DNA of 45,380 nt, from the NCBI GenBank assembly GCA_019116345.1, contig DXBV01000081.1:1-45380 (forward strand). Reading direction: 5' to 3'. Positions within the stretch are counted from its first letter, which is position 1. Every line of letters starts with the position of its first letter. Position numbers and translations under genes: made by a program. This stretch comes from Candidatus Allofournierella merdipullorum (GTDB lineage Bacteria; Bacillota; Clostridia; Oscillospirales; Ruminococcaceae). Under the pieces are notes generated by a model. The model was given only the letters and a program-made list of their open reading frames with translations. It made no database searches and was not told where the DNA came from. Shown piece after piece: positions 13,043 to 21,888 of this stretch.

Positions 13043-15575
13043 CGTCACCGGCATGAGCTGCGCCGCCTGCTCGGCGGCGGTGGAGCGTGCGGTGAACAAG
13101 CTGGAGGGCGTGGACGCCGCCCAGGTGAACCTGCTGGCCAACTCCATGCAGGTGGAATACGACGCGGCCGCCGTCACCGAGGCGGACATCTGCGCCGCGG
13201 TGGAAAAGGCGGGCTACGGCGCAAGCCCTGTTGTGCCTGCGGGCAAAGCCGCACCGGCAAAAGCCGCCCCCGGCGAGGACCCTGCCGAGGTGGAACTGCG
13301 GAGCATGAAACAGCGGCTGGCGGTGTCGCTGGCCTTTCTTATCCCGCTGATGTACGTTTCCATGGGGCACATGATGGGTTTGCCGCTGCCCGCCTTTTTC
13401 CACGGGCGGGAGGGCGCGGTGACCTTTGCCCTCACCCAGTTTTTGCTGGTGCTGCCCATCATGTACGTGAACCGCAAGTTCTATGTGGTGGGTTTCAAGA
13501 GCCTGTGGCACCGCAGCCCCAACATGGACAGCCTCATCGCCCTGGGCAGTGCCGCGGCGGTGGTCTACGGCCTGTTCGCCCTCTACCGCATCGGCTGGGG
13601 ACTGGGCACGGGGGACATGGAGCTGGTGGACCGCTACCGCATGGACCTCTATTTTGAGTCGGCGGGCACCATCCTCACCCTTATCACATTGGGCAAGTTC
13701 CTGGAAGCACGGGCCAAGGGCCGCACAGGAGCCGCCATTCGTGCGCTGATGGACCTGGCCCCTGACACCGCGCTGGTGCTGCGGGATGGCACGGAGGTGG
13801 AGATACCCGCCGAGGAAGTGGCCGTGGGGGACACGGTGGTCATCAAGCCGGGCATGCGCATCCCGGTGGACGGCACGGTGCTCACCGGCCTGTCCAGCGT
13901 GGACGAATCCGCCGTCACCGGCGAGAGCATCCCGGCGGAAAAGGCCCCCGGCGCGCGGGTCATCGCCGCCTCCATCAACCGCTCCGGCAGCTTCACTTTC
14001 CGGGCGGAAAAGGTGGGCGGGGATACCACCCTCGCCCAGATCATCGCCCTGGTGCAGGACGCCGGAGCCACCAAGGCCCCCATTGCCAAGCTGGCGGACA
14101 AGGTCAGCGGCGTGTTCGTGCCGGTGGTCATCGCCATCGCTCTTGTCGCCTTCGGCGTCTGGCTGGCGCTGGGCCAGACCATGGAGTTTGCCCTGGCCCG
14201 GGCCATCTCGGTGCTGGTCATCAGCTGCCCCTGCGCGCTGGGCCTCGCCACCCCGGTGGCCATCATGGTGGGCACGGGCAAAGGCGCGCGGATGGGCATT
14301 CTTTATAAGAACGCCGAAGCGCTGGAAAACGCCCATAAAATCGACACCGTAGTGCTGGACAAGACCGGCACCATCACCGAGGGAAAACCTGCCGTCACCG
14401 ACCTGCTGCCTGCCCCCGGCGTGGACAAAACCGAGCTTCTGCGGGTCGCCGCCGCGCTGGAAAAGCCCAGCGAGCATCCGCTGGCGGAGGCCATTCTCAC
14501 CGCTGTGGGGGACATGCCCCTGCCCGAAGCCGAACGGTTTGAAGCCCTGCCCGGCCGGGGCGTGCGGGCCTTCGTGAACGGCCGGGAACATCTTGCAGGC
14601 AACCTGCGCCTGATGGAGGAGCAGGGCGTGGACGCCGCCTGGGCCGCATCGGAAGCCGAGCGGCTGGCGAAGGAGGGCAAAACGCCCCTCTACTTCGCCG
14701 CCGAAGGGAAGCTGCTGGGCCTGGTGGCCGCCGCTGACCCGGTGAAGCCCACCAGCGCCGCAGCCATCGGGGAATTGCAGGCCATGGGCCTCAAGGTCAT
14801 CATGCTCACCGGCGACAACGCCCGCACCGCCGAGGCCATTCGGGCGAAACTGGGCATCGAACAGGTGGTGGCCGAGGTGCTGCCCCAGGACAAGGAGGCC
14901 CAGGTGCGCGCCTTGCAGCAGCAGGGCCGCCGGGTGGCCATGGTGGGCGACGGCATCAACGACGCTCCTGCCCTCACCCGGGCGGACGTGGGCGTGGCCA
15001 TCAGCGCGGGCACGGATGTGGCCATCGACAGCGCCGACGTGGTGCTGATGAGGAGCGACCTGTGGGATCTGGTGAACGCCCTGCGCCTGTCCCGCGCAAC
15101 CATCCGCAACATCCGGGAGAATTTGTTCTGGGCCTTCTTCTACAACAGCATCGGCATCCCGGTGGCGGCGGGCGCGCTCTATGGTTTCGGGCTGGTGCTC
15201 AACCCCATGTTGGGCGCCGCCGCCATGAGCCTTTCCAGCGTGTGCGTTGTTTCCAACGCCCTGCGGCTCAACTTCTTCAAGCCGAAACAGGCCGGGGTTT
15301 CCGGCCTGCCTCAGAATAACGAACTCTGCGCCCAAAGCGCGCAGCCGAAAGGAGAACCTGTTATGACCGAGAAAACCATTCACATCGAAGGCATGGCCTG
15401 CGGCCACTGCACCGCCCGGGTGGAGAAGGCGCTGGCCGGGGTGGCTGGCGTGGCCTCCGTCAAGGCCGACCTGGAGGGCAAATGCGCCAAGGTCACCCTG
15501 AACGCCCCGGTGGAGGACGCGGTGCTTACTGCTACCGTCACCGACGCGGGCTACGAAGTCACCGGCATCGAATAA
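13026..15575 (+). CDS. copA: Copper-exporting P-type ATPase CopA fused to a CopZ module
   Basis: 849 residues. An N-terminal heavy-metal domain (MSCAAC, Cys12 and Cys15) precedes the P1B-ATPase core. Core motifs are TGES, the CPC transport site (Cys401-Pro-Cys403), DKTGT (phosphorylated Asp445), SEHPLAEA and GDGINDAPA. The last helices carry YN and MSLSS, the Cu+ signature. After residue about 758 a 20-residue polar linker leads to a second heavy-metal domain with MACGHC, the size of a complete CopZ chaperone. An ideal ribosome binding site and ATG lie inside the frame at that junction. The ATPase exports Cu+ and the CopZ module would deliver it. The start is 9 nt after AAGGAG and overlaps the regulator gene. 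Confidence 0.95.
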   Translation: MKQKFDVTGMSCAACSAAVERAVNKLEGVDAAQVNLLANSMQVEYDAAAVTEADICAAVEKAGYGASPVVPAGKAAPAKAAPGEDPAEVELRSMKQRLAVSLAFLIPLMYVSMGHMMGLPLPAFFHGREGAVTFALTQFLLVLPIMYVNRKFYVVGFKSLWHRSPNMDSLIALGSAAAVVYGLFALYRIGWGLGTGDMELVDRYRMDLYFESAGTILTLITLGKFLEARAKGRTGAAIRALMDLAPDTALVLRDGTEVEIPAEEVAVGDTVVIKPGMRIPVDGTVLTGLSSVDESAVTGESIPAEKAPGARVIAASINRSGSFTFRAEKVGGDTTLAQIIALVQDAGATKAPIAKLADKVSGVFVPVVIAIALVAFGVWLALGQTMEFALARAISVLVISCPCALGLATPVAIMVGTGKGARMGILYKNAEALENAHKIDTVVLDKTGTITEGKPAVTDLLPAPGVDKTELLRVAAALEKPSEHPLAEAILTAVGDMPLPEAERFEALPGRGVRAFVNGREHLAGNLRLMEEQGVDAAWAASEAERLAKEGKTPLYFAAEGKLLGLVAAADPVKPTSAAAIGELQAMGLKVIMLTGDNARTAEAIRAKLGIEQVVAEVLPQDKEAQVRALQQQGRRVAMVGDGINDAPALTRADVGVAISAGTDVAIDSADVVLMRSDLWDLVNALRLSRATIRNIRENLFWAFFYNSIGIPVAAGALYGFGLVLNPMLGAAAMSLSSVCVVSNALRLNFFKPKQAGVSGLPQNNELCAQSAQPKGEPVMTEKTIHIEGMACGHCTARVEKALAGVAGVASVKADLEGKCAKVTLNAPVEDAVLTATVTDAGYEVTGIE
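15288..15308 (+). other. In-frame hairpin at the CopA-CopZ junction
   Basis: CAGGCCGG, loop GGTTT and CCGGCCTG form a perfect 8-bp stem inside the linker codons, about 40 nt before the internal CopZ ribosome binding site. It may be left over from a former intergenic region or may affect mRNA processing. Confidence 0.6.
15348..15575 (+). CDS. copZ: Internal translation start for a free CopZ copper chaperone
   Basis: Within copA, AAAGGAG (15348-15354) lies 8 nt before an in-frame ATG at 15363. Translation from there gives a 70-residue protein, MTEKTIHIEGMACGHCTARV at its start, with the exact size, MxCxxC motif and beta-alpha-beta-beta-alpha-beta pattern of CopZ/Atx1 chaperones. The range given includes the ribosome binding site. 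A stand-alone CopZ would pick up cytosolic Cu+ and hand it to CopA. That the site is used in vivo is inference. The spacing is as good as that of the genuine copA start. Confidence 0.6.
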   Translation, partial: KGEPVMTEKTIHIEGMACGHCTARVEKALAGVAGVASVKADLEGKCAKVTLNAPVEDAVLTATVTDAGYEVTGIE

Positions 15576-15578
15576 GAC

Positions 15579-15612
15579 AAAAAAGAGCCGCCCGAACGGG
15601 CGGCTCTTTTTT
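15579..15612. terminator. Bidirectional terminator after copA and the small membrane peptide gene
   Basis: AAAAAAGAGCCGCCCG and its complement with a very short loop; A-run on one side and T-run on the other, serving both convergent units. Confidence 0.92.
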
Positions 15613-15614
15613 GT

Positions 15615-15743
15615 TTACAGAAATGTCTGCCAGCTGAAGAAGGCGAGACCGAACACCACGGCCAGCACCACCAGCCAGGTCACCACCAGCAAGGGGGAGA
15701 GCCCCTGGCGCAGCTGACGCCACAGGCCGGGCCGCTTTTTCAT
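15615..15743 (-). CDS. 42-residue single-span membrane peptide coupled to mrp
   Basis: The frame reads MKKRPGLWRQLRQGLSPLLV and ends WQTFL. A basic N-terminus (residues 1-12) precedes one hydrophobic helix (about 17-36). By the positive-inside rule the N-terminus should face the cytoplasm. Its ATG overlaps the mrp stop as ATGA, a sign of translational coupling. It ends just before the shared terminator. No family is recognised. The coupling, clean composition and position make a real gene likely, but there is no homology evidence. Confidence 0.6.
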   Translation of the reverse strand: MKKRPGLWRQLRQGLSPLLVVTWLVVLAVVFGLAFFSWQTFL

Positions 15744-16579
15744 TTGACGTCACCCAGCAGGGCTGCCACCGCGTCGGCGGCGGGGGCCAAAGCGTCGCCC
15801 GCATAGGTCTCGATGGCGCCGCCGTCGGCGCAGGCGGTGAGCTGGGGGTCCAGCGGCATCTTGGCCAGCACCTTCACGCCGTACTTGTCGGCGGTCTCTT
15901 CCAGATGGCTGTCGCCGAAGACGGGGATCTTCTTGCCGCAGTCGGGGCAGACCAGATAGCTCATGTTCTCCACAACGCCGAGGATGGGGATGTTCATCAT
16001 CTGAGCCATCTTCACGGCCTTGCCCACGATCATGCTCACCAGTTCCTGGGGGCTGGTCACCACCACGATGCCGTCCACCGGCAGGGTCTGGAACACGGTC
16101 AGGGGCACGTCGCCGGTTCCCGGAGGCATGTCCACGAACAGGAAATCAACGTCCTTCCAGATGACTTCCTGCCAGAACTGCTTCACAGCGCCGGCGATGA
16201 CCGGCCCGCGCCACACCACGGGGTCCTCTTCGTTTTCCAGCAGCAGGTTCACGCTCATCACGTCGATGCCGGTGCGGCTCTGGATGGGCCAGATGCCGTT
16301 CTCATCGCCCAGCGCCCGGCCGTGGATGCCGAAGAGCTTGGGGATGGAAGGGCCGGTGATGTCGGCGTCCAGCACGCCCACACGGTAGCCCCGGCGGCGC
16401 ATCTCCACCGCCAGCAGGGCGCTGGTCATGCTCTTGCCAACGCCGCCCTTGCCGCTCACCACGCCGATGACCTTTTTGATGCTGCTCAGCTGGTGGGGAG
16501 GCTCGTGGAAGTCCTGAGGATTCTGGCGGCTGGCGCAGTTCTGCGAACAGCTGCTGCAATCATGGGTGCATTCGCTCAT
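15740..16579 (-). CDS. mrp: Mrp/NBP35-family iron-sulfur carrier ATPase
   Basis: A 279-residue P-loop ATPase of the Mrp/ApbC/NBP35 group, which holds and transfers Fe-S clusters. Walker A with the deviant MinD lysine is SGKGGVGKS (42-50). DADITGPSIP and VDMPPGTGD are family motifs. CPDC (211-214) is the dimer-bridging cluster site. The N-terminus adds a cysteine array (Cys4, 8, 11, 15), like the ferredoxin-type extension of NBP35 proteins. It follows punA by 32 bp and overlaps the 42-residue peptide gene by 4 bp. Confidence 0.95.
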   Translation of the reverse strand: MSECTHDCSSCSQNCASRQNPQDFHEPPHQLSSIKKVIGVVSGKGGVGKSMTSALLAVEMRRRGYRVGVLDADITGPSIPKLFGIHGRALGDENGIWPIQSRTGIDVMSVNLLLENEEDPVVWRGPVIAGAVKQFWQEVIWKDVDFLFVDMPPGTGDVPLTVFQTLPVDGIVVVTSPQELVSMIVGKAVKMAQMMNIPILGVVENMSYLVCPDCGKKIPVFGDSHLEETADKYGVKVLAKMPLDPQLTACADGGAIETYAGDALAPAADAVAALLGDVK

Positions 16580-16611
16580 TGGTTTCTCTCTCCTTTATCT
16601 TACGGGGCGGG

Positions 16612-17424
16612 TCACAGCTTTGCCACGACGCCCTGCACCAGGTCCTGCAGGACCTGGGCGCGGCGGTCGGCAATGGCGATGACCTCGTCGCCCGAAAGCT
16701 TTTTCTTTTCAATGCCCGCGGCCATGTTGGTGATGAGGCTGATGGCCAGCACCGGCAGGCCGCAGTGGCTGGCGGCAATGACCTCGGGCACGGTGCTCAT
16801 GCCCACGGCGTCCGCGCCGAGGGTGCGGAAAGCGCGAATCTCCGCCGGGGTCTCGTAGCTGGGGCCCATGTAGCCCAGATACACGCCGGTGCGCACGGCC
16901 ACGCCCTGCTCGGCGGCGACTTTGAGCGCCAGCTCCCGCAACGCGGGGGTGTAGGCGAAAGTCATGTCACAGAAGCGGGGGCCCACTTCGTTGTCGTTGG
17001 GGCCGGTGAGGGGGTTGCGGCCCATGAAGTTGATGTGGTCCTCGATGACCATCAGATCGCCCACCGAGAACTCCAGGTTCACACCGCCGGCAGCGTTGGT
17101 GAGGATGAGGGCCTCGATGCCCAGTTCCTTCATCACCCGCACGGGGAAGACGATGTCCTCCATGGAGTGGCCCTCGTAAAAGTGCAGCCGGCCCTGCATG
17201 CACAGCACCTGCTTGCCCGCCAGCTGCCCGGCCACAAAGCGCCCGGCATGGCCCGGCGCGGTGGACACCACAAAACCGGGGATCTCAGAATAGGGGATAT
17301 AAACCGGATTTTCCAGCCGGTCGGCAAGGCCGCCCAGGCCGCTGCCCAGCACCAGCCCCACCTGGGGCGCGGCGGGCAGCCGGTCCCGCAGATAGCCGGC
17401 GGCCAGTCGAATCTTTTCGATCAT
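16612..17424 (-). CDS. punA: Purine-nucleoside phosphorylase
   Basis: A 270-residue trimeric-type PNP (inosine/guanosine phosphorylase), which splits purine nucleosides with phosphate for salvage. Phosphate-binding GSGLGGL (27-33) and GHAGRF, the TNAAGG strand and GMSTVPE are all present. The length is normal. An AGGAGG-type site precedes the start. First of the punA-mrp-small peptide unit; divergent from the flippase gene. Confidence 0.96.
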   Translation of the reverse strand: MIEKIRLAAGYLRDRLPAAPQVGLVLGSGLGGLADRLENPVYIPYSEIPGFVVSTAPGHAGRFVAGQLAGKQVLCMQGRLHFYEGHSMEDIVFPVRVMKELGIEALILTNAAGGVNLEFSVGDLMVIEDHINFMGRNPLTGPNDNEVGPRFCDMTFAYTPALRELALKVAAEQGVAVRTGVYLGYMGPSYETPAEIRAFRTLGADAVGMSTVPEVIAASHCGLPVLAISLITNMAAGIEKKKLSGDEVIAIADRRAQVLQDLVQGVVAKL

Positions 17425-17553
17425 AGAAAAAACCTCCTGTTGTGATCCTCTTTATAGTAGCACAAACCCGTCGGGATGAAAAGGTGGCCGGGCATACTTT
17501 TTGCCGCCGGACGCATAAGAATGGAGCGAGAAAACAGCGGGGGAGGCAGGGCC

Positions 17554-19098
17554 ATGGCCGGCGTGCGGGTCTATCTGAAAAATGCGGCCATCCTCACGGC
17601 CACGGGCCTGGGGCTGCGGGCGGCGGGCATGGTGCTGCGGGTCTACATGGCGGCGCTGCTGGGGGCCGAGGGGATGGGCCTCTATCAGCTCATCTTCACT
17701 GTCTACGGCCTGACCGCCACGGTGGCCACCGCCGGCATTTCGGTGGCGGCTACCCGGCTGGCCGCCGAGGAGCTGGCCCGCCCGGAGGCTCCCCGGGCCG
17801 CCGGGGTGATGGCGCGCCTGACCCGCCTTGCGCTGTGGCTGGGGAGTGCCGCCTGCGGCGCTCAGCTTCTGCTGGCTCAGCCTGCGGCCCGCTTCGCGCT
17901 GGGAGACGCGCGCGCTGCCCTGAGCCTGCTGGTGCTGGCCCCCAGCCTGCCTTTTATGGCGCTGGCGGCGGTGTACAAGGGCTACTTTTTCGCCCGCCAG
18001 CGGGTGGGCCCGGGGGTGAAAAGCCAGGTCTTTGAGCAGGCGGTACGCATCGGCCTCGCGGCGGCGGTGCTGCCCGCGGCGGGGACCTGGGGCGCGCGGT
18101 ACGCCTGCGCGGCGCTGGTGGCAGGCAATACCGTCAGCGAGGCGCTGGCCTGCCTGCTGCTTTTGCGGGATTACAGAAAGGACGCCCGGCGGCTGTTCGG
18201 CGGCGTCCGCCCTGCTCCGCCCGCCGACACGGGCCGCCGCATCTGGCACATCCTCGCCCCGGTGGAGGGAGGCCGCTGTCTGGACAGTGCCCTCCACACG
18301 GCGGAAAACATGCTGGTGCCCGCCTGCCTGCTGGCTTTTCTGGGCAGCCGGGCGGAGAGCCTTGCCCAGTTCGGCGCCCTCAAGGGCATGGCCATGCCGG
18401 TGCTGCTCTTTCCCTTTTCCTTTCTGACGCCGCTGGCTACGCTTTTGCTGCCGGAAGTCACCCGCGCCCATATTCTGGGCCGGCGGCGCACGCTGGAGAC
18501 GCTGGTGGGGCGCATCATGCTGTTCACCAACCTCTTTTCGGTGCTGGCGGGCGGGCTCATCGCCCTGAACGCCGCGCCGCTGGCCCGCCTGCTCTACCGG
18601 GACGAGAACGTAGGCCTTTACCTTCTGGTGCTGGCCCCGGTGCTGCCGGGCATGTATCTGGACGCCATGGGCGACTCCATCCTCAAAGGGTTGGGGGAGG
18701 AGGTGGCCACCTTCCGTTACAGTATCTGGGACTCGATGCTGCGGATTGCACTGGTGCTGCTGCTCATGCCCCATTTCGGCATGGCGGGCTTTTTGGCGGT
18801 GATGTGGGCCTCCAATGTGACCTCGGCACTGCTGAACATCTTCCGCATCCACAAGGTCACCGGCATCCGCACCCGGTGGTTCGAGTGGTTCATTCAGCCG
18901 GCGCTGCTCTTTGCCGCCGCTGCGGCTCTGGGCCAGACCTTTGTGCGCATTGCGGCCCCGGCGGGGGATGTGTGGCAGGTGGCGTGCAGCGTGGCGGCCA
19001 CCGGCGGGCTGTTCTGCCTGTTTTTGCTGCCGCTGGGGGCGGGGCGTCAGCTCAAGGCGGTGCTGGAGACCCGCTGCGCCCCGGCGAAAGAGAACTGA
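17554..19098 (+). CDS. SpoVB/MurJ-type oligosaccharide flippase
   Basis: A 514-residue integral membrane protein of the MOP superfamily, with about 14 predicted helices. The N-terminal block VYLKNAAILTATGLGLRAAG followed by GAEGMGLYQLIFTVYGL is typical of the SpoVB/stage V sporulation B subgroup, which moves lipid-linked precursors across the membrane. A cell-wall, spore-cortex or polysaccharide role cannot be separated by sequence alone. The start at 17554 is 7 nt after GGGAGG. Earlier in-frame ATGs at 17476 and 17521 lack a binding site. It converges on mtaB. Confidence 0.88.
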   Translation: MAGVRVYLKNAAILTATGLGLRAAGMVLRVYMAALLGAEGMGLYQLIFTVYGLTATVATAGISVAATRLAAEELARPEAPRAAGVMARLTRLALWLGSAACGAQLLLAQPAARFALGDARAALSLLVLAPSLPFMALAAVYKGYFFARQRVGPGVKSQVFEQAVRIGLAAAVLPAAGTWGARYACAALVAGNTVSEALACLLLLRDYRKDARRLFGGVRPAPPADTGRRIWHILAPVEGGRCLDSALHTAENMLVPACLLAFLGSRAESLAQFGALKGMAMPVLLFPFSFLTPLATLLLPEVTRAHILGRRRTLETLVGRIMLFTNLFSVLAGGLIALNAAPLARLLYRDENVGLYLLVLAPVLPGMYLDAMGDSILKGLGEEVATFRYSIWDSMLRIALVLLLMPHFGMAGFLAVMWASNVTSALLNIFRIHKVTGIRTRWFEWFIQPALLFAAAAALGQTFVRIAAPAGDVWQVACSVAATGGLFCLFLLPLGAGRQLKAVLETRCAPAKEN

Positions 19099-19146
19099 AA
19101 AAGCGGCGCTTCCGCCCCAAGGGGAGGAAACGCCGCTTTCTGTTTT
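19098..19146. terminator. Bidirectional terminator between the flippase gene and mtaB
   Basis: AAAGCGGCG...CGCCGCTTT with an extended inner stem (TTCC/GGAA), followed by TCTGTTTTG. Confidence 0.8.
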
Positions 19147-19148
19147 GC

Positions 19149-20441
19149 TTAAAGAGCCTCGGCCCGCGCCCGTTCGCCGTCCCACTCGGTGAGCCGGGCG
19201 GTCACGATCTGGCCCGCCGCCGCGCCGGGGGCCTTCACCGCCACCGGCAGATACAGCCGGGTGTAGCCGGTGAAAAGATTGGAGCTCACCGCTTTTTCCA
19301 GCAGCACGGTGTCCTCACTGCCCAGCATCTCCCGAGCAAGAGTGTCCCGCACCGCGTCCGCCGCCGTCTGCAGCCGATGCACCCGGTCAGCCTTTTCTGC
19401 CTCGGTGAGCTGGCCGGGGAAGTCCGCCGCGGGAGTGCCCGCCCGGCGGGAGTAGGGGAACACATGCACTTTCAAAAACTTCTGCTGGCACACAAAGGCA
19501 AGGCTTTCGGCAAACTCCGCTTCGGTCTCGCCGGGGAAGCCCACAATAACGTCGGTGGTAAAGCTGGCGAAGCCTCCAAAGGCCGTCCGCAGCTTTTCCA
19601 CCACCCGGGCATACTCTTCGGCGGTGTACACCCGGCGCATCCGCCGCAGCGTGGCGGTGCAGCCGCTCTGCAGCGACAGGTGGAACTGGGGGCACAGCTC
19701 CTTCACCGCCGCCATCCGGGCGATGGCTTCGTCGCTCAAAAGGTCCGGTTCCAGGCTGCCCAGCCGGATGCGCTCGATGCCTTCCACCTTCGCTGCGGCC
19801 TCGATGAGGCTCACCAGGTCGGTGCCGGTGTCCTTGCCGTAGCTGGGCAGGTTGATGCCGCTGAGCACCACTTCTTTGTATCCGGCGGCGGCCAGCGCCG
19901 CCAGTTCCTTCACCACGCTCTCCTCGCTGCGGCTGCGGCTTGCGCCCCGGGCACGGGGGATGACGCAGTAGGCGCAGCGGCGGTCGCAGCCGTCCTGCAC
20001 CTTGATGAAGGCCCGGGTGTGGCCCTCGAAATTCTCCATGGGCAGTTCTTCGAACCGCTCGCCCTTTTCATGGGCGCGGATGTCCACCACCCGCTCGCCG
20101 CTGTCCAGCGCTTTCTGGATGTCCTCCAGCATGGCGGCGCGGTCCACGTTGCCTACCACCACGTCCGCTTCTTCCAGCTGCGCGGCCTCATCGGGGAAGG
20201 CCTGGGGGTAGCACCCCGCCATCACCGTCACCGCGCCGGGGTTTAAGCGCTTGGCCCGCCGCAGCCACTGGCGGCTCTTCTTGTCGCCCCCGGCGGTCAC
20301 GGTGCAGCTGTTCACCACATAAACGTCCGCCGCTTCGTCCCCGGCGGCCAGGGTGTAGCCCCGGCGCAGAAACAACTGCTCCAGCGCCCCGGTCTCGTTC
20401 TGATTCACCTTGCAGCCAAGGGTGTAAAAGCTCACGCGCAT
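19149..20441 (-). CDS. mtaB: tRNA t6A37 methylthiotransferase MtaB
   Basis: A 430-residue radical SAM methylthiotransferase that converts t6A37 to ms2t6A37 in tRNAs reading ANN codons. The N-terminal UPF0004 domain has Cys10, Cys46 and Cys77 for the auxiliary cluster. The radical SAM motif CDRRCAYC supplies Cys152, Cys156 and Cys159. A C-terminal TRAM domain is suggested by the last 65 residues. GCKVNQNETG at the start separates it from MiaB. The start is 9 nt after GAAGGAG, behind its own promoter. Confidence 0.95.
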   Translation of the reverse strand: MRVSFYTLGCKVNQNETGALEQLFLRRGYTLAAGDEAADVYVVNSCTVTAGGDKKSRQWLRRAKRLNPGAVTVMAGCYPQAFPDEAAQLEEADVVVGNVDRAAMLEDIQKALDSGERVVDIRAHEKGERFEELPMENFEGHTRAFIKVQDGCDRRCAYCVIPRARGASRSRSEESVVKELAALAAAGYKEVVLSGINLPSYGKDTGTDLVSLIEAAAKVEGIERIRLGSLEPDLLSDEAIARMAAVKELCPQFHLSLQSGCTATLRRMRRVYTAEEYARVVEKLRTAFGGFASFTTDVIVGFPGETEAEFAESLAFVCQQKFLKVHVFPYSRRAGTPAADFPGQLTEAEKADRVHRLQTAADAVRDTLAREMLGSEDTVLLEKAVSSNLFTGYTRLYLPVAVKAPGAAAGQIVTARLTEWDGERARAEAL

Positions 20442-20479
20442 AGGGTATCTCCTTCGATATAGAGGGTATTTACCGCTTT

Positions 20480-20508
20480 ATTATACGGCCCGGCGGGCAA
20501 AATCGCAA
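20480..20508 (-). promoter_or_regulatory. Promoter of mtaB
   Basis: TTGCGA, a 17-bp spacer and TATAAT on the minus strand. It fills most of the gap to the divergent D,D-carboxypeptidase gene, for which I find no convincing sigma-A promoter. Confidence 0.75.
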
Positions 20509-20578
20509 GGGCGGCGGCATATACATTCCATAGACAAAACCGGCCCCCGGGCCTGCGAAAAGAGAGGAAGGAACTCCT

Positions 20579-21751
20579 ATGCTGAAAAAAAGACTGCTGG
20601 CCCTGGCGCTGTGCTGTGTGCTGGCGGCGGCGCTGTGCATGCCTGCCGCCGCCGAGCCGCTGGCCGCCGGGCGCTTTGCCCTGCCGGATTTTGACGTGCC
20701 CTGCCGGGCGGCGGTGCTCATCGACCTTTCCAGCGGCACGGTGCTTTATGAAAAAGAACCGGACACCCCCATGCCCATCGCCTCCATCACCAAGGTGATG
20801 ACTCTGCTGCTCACCTTTGAAGCCATCGAGGCGGGCAAGGTGAGTTTGCAGGATACGGTGCCCGTCTCGGACCATGCTTATAATATGGGCGGCAGCCAGA
20901 TCTGGCTGGAACCGGGGGAGACCTTCACCCTGGACGAGATGATAAAGGCCATCTGCGTGTCCAGCGCCAACGACGCGGCGGTGGCGGTGGCGGAATTCAT
21001 CGGCGGCTCGGAGCCTGCCTTTGCCGAGCTGATGAATCAGAAGGCCGCCCAGCTGGGCATGACCAATACCGCCTTCAAAAATGCCTGCGGGCTGGACGAG
21101 GCGGGGCATCTCTCCACCGCCCGGGACGTGGCCATCATGAGCCGGGAGGTGCTTTTGAACCATCCCCGGATCACCGACTACACCACCATTTGGATGGACA
21201 CGCTGCGGGGCGGGCAGACCCAGCTGCTCAACACCAACAAGCTGCTCAAACGGTATCAGGGCGTCACCGGCCTTAAGACCGGCACCACCAGCGGCGCGGG
21301 GGTGTGCATCTCCGCCAGCGCCAGCCGGGACGGCCTCGATCTGCTGGCGGTGGTGCTGGGAGCGGCGTCCAGCAACGAACGGTTCGACGCCGCCACCGCC
21401 CTTTTGGACTACGGCTTCGCGAATTTTGAAAATGTGGCCGCCCCCGCGCCGGAAAACGCCCCTGCAAGCCTGCCGGTGACCGGCGGGGCCCAGGAGACGG
21501 TGGAACTGCGCTACGCCGCCCCCGAAAAGATTTTGGTGCAGAAAGGGGAGAGCGCCGCCCTCGCCGCCGAGCTGGAACTGCCCCAGACTCTGGCGGCTCC
21601 GCTGGCCGAGGGCCAGCAGGTGGGCACGGTGACGGTGTATTCCGGTGAAACGGCACTGGGCTCCTGGCCGGTGACGGCGGCTTCGGCGGTGCAGCCCATG
21701 ACCATGCGCCTGGGATTTGAGCGCCTGTTGGCGGCGCTGACCGCCCACTGA
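20579..21751 (+). CDS. dacF: D-alanyl-D-alanine carboxypeptidase, PBP5/DacF type
   Basis: A 390-residue exported penicillin-binding protein (peptidase family S11) that trims the terminal D-Ala of peptidoglycan stem peptides. A signal peptide spans about 1-25, with cleavage near AAA-EP. The active-site SxxK is Ser69-Ile-Thr-Lys72, SxN is Ser129-Ala-Asn131 and KTG is 233-235. A C-terminal beta domain follows. A DacA (vegetative) or DacF (spore) role cannot be decided, so the symbol is tentative. Confidence 0.9.
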   Translation: MLKKRLLALALCCVLAAALCMPAAAEPLAAGRFALPDFDVPCRAAVLIDLSSGTVLYEKEPDTPMPIASITKVMTLLLTFEAIEAGKVSLQDTVPVSDHAYNMGGSQIWLEPGETFTLDEMIKAICVSSANDAAVAVAEFIGGSEPAFAELMNQKAAQLGMTNTAFKNACGLDEAGHLSTARDVAIMSREVLLNHPRITDYTTIWMDTLRGGQTQLLNTNKLLKRYQGVTGLKTGTTSGAGVCISASASRDGLDLLAVVLGAASSNERFDAATALLDYGFANFENVAAPAPENAPASLPVTGGAQETVELRYAAPEKILVQKGESAALAAELELPQTLAAPLAEGQQVGTVTVYSGETALGSWPVTAASAVQPMTMRLGFERLLAALTAH

Positions 21752-21778
21752 TTTTTTGCCAAATCCCGGCGGGCCACC

Positions 21779-21807
21779 TTGACTTTATACTGTCAAAACG
21801 GTATAGT
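21779..21807 (+). promoter_or_regulatory. Promoter of pgi
   Basis: TTGACT, a 17-bp spacer and TATAGT, about 80 bp before the pgi start. Confidence 0.88.
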
Positions 21808-21888
21808 TATTACAAACAAACACCCAGCCTTCACCGCCCGGCGATACACTGCCGGCAGCGGGCCGGGCAGAGGACGGGAGAGCATAAC

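Noticed and set aside
13026-15575. The copA-copZ fusion as a simple sequencing error
   Set aside because: The join is in frame, the linker is polar and plausible, and no homopolymer run or disrupted codon pattern appears at the junction. An error cannot be fully excluded without other strains.
17487-17500. Sigma-E-like -10 (CATACTTT) before the SpoVB-type flippase gene
   Set aside because: No matching -35 element is found at the expected distance.
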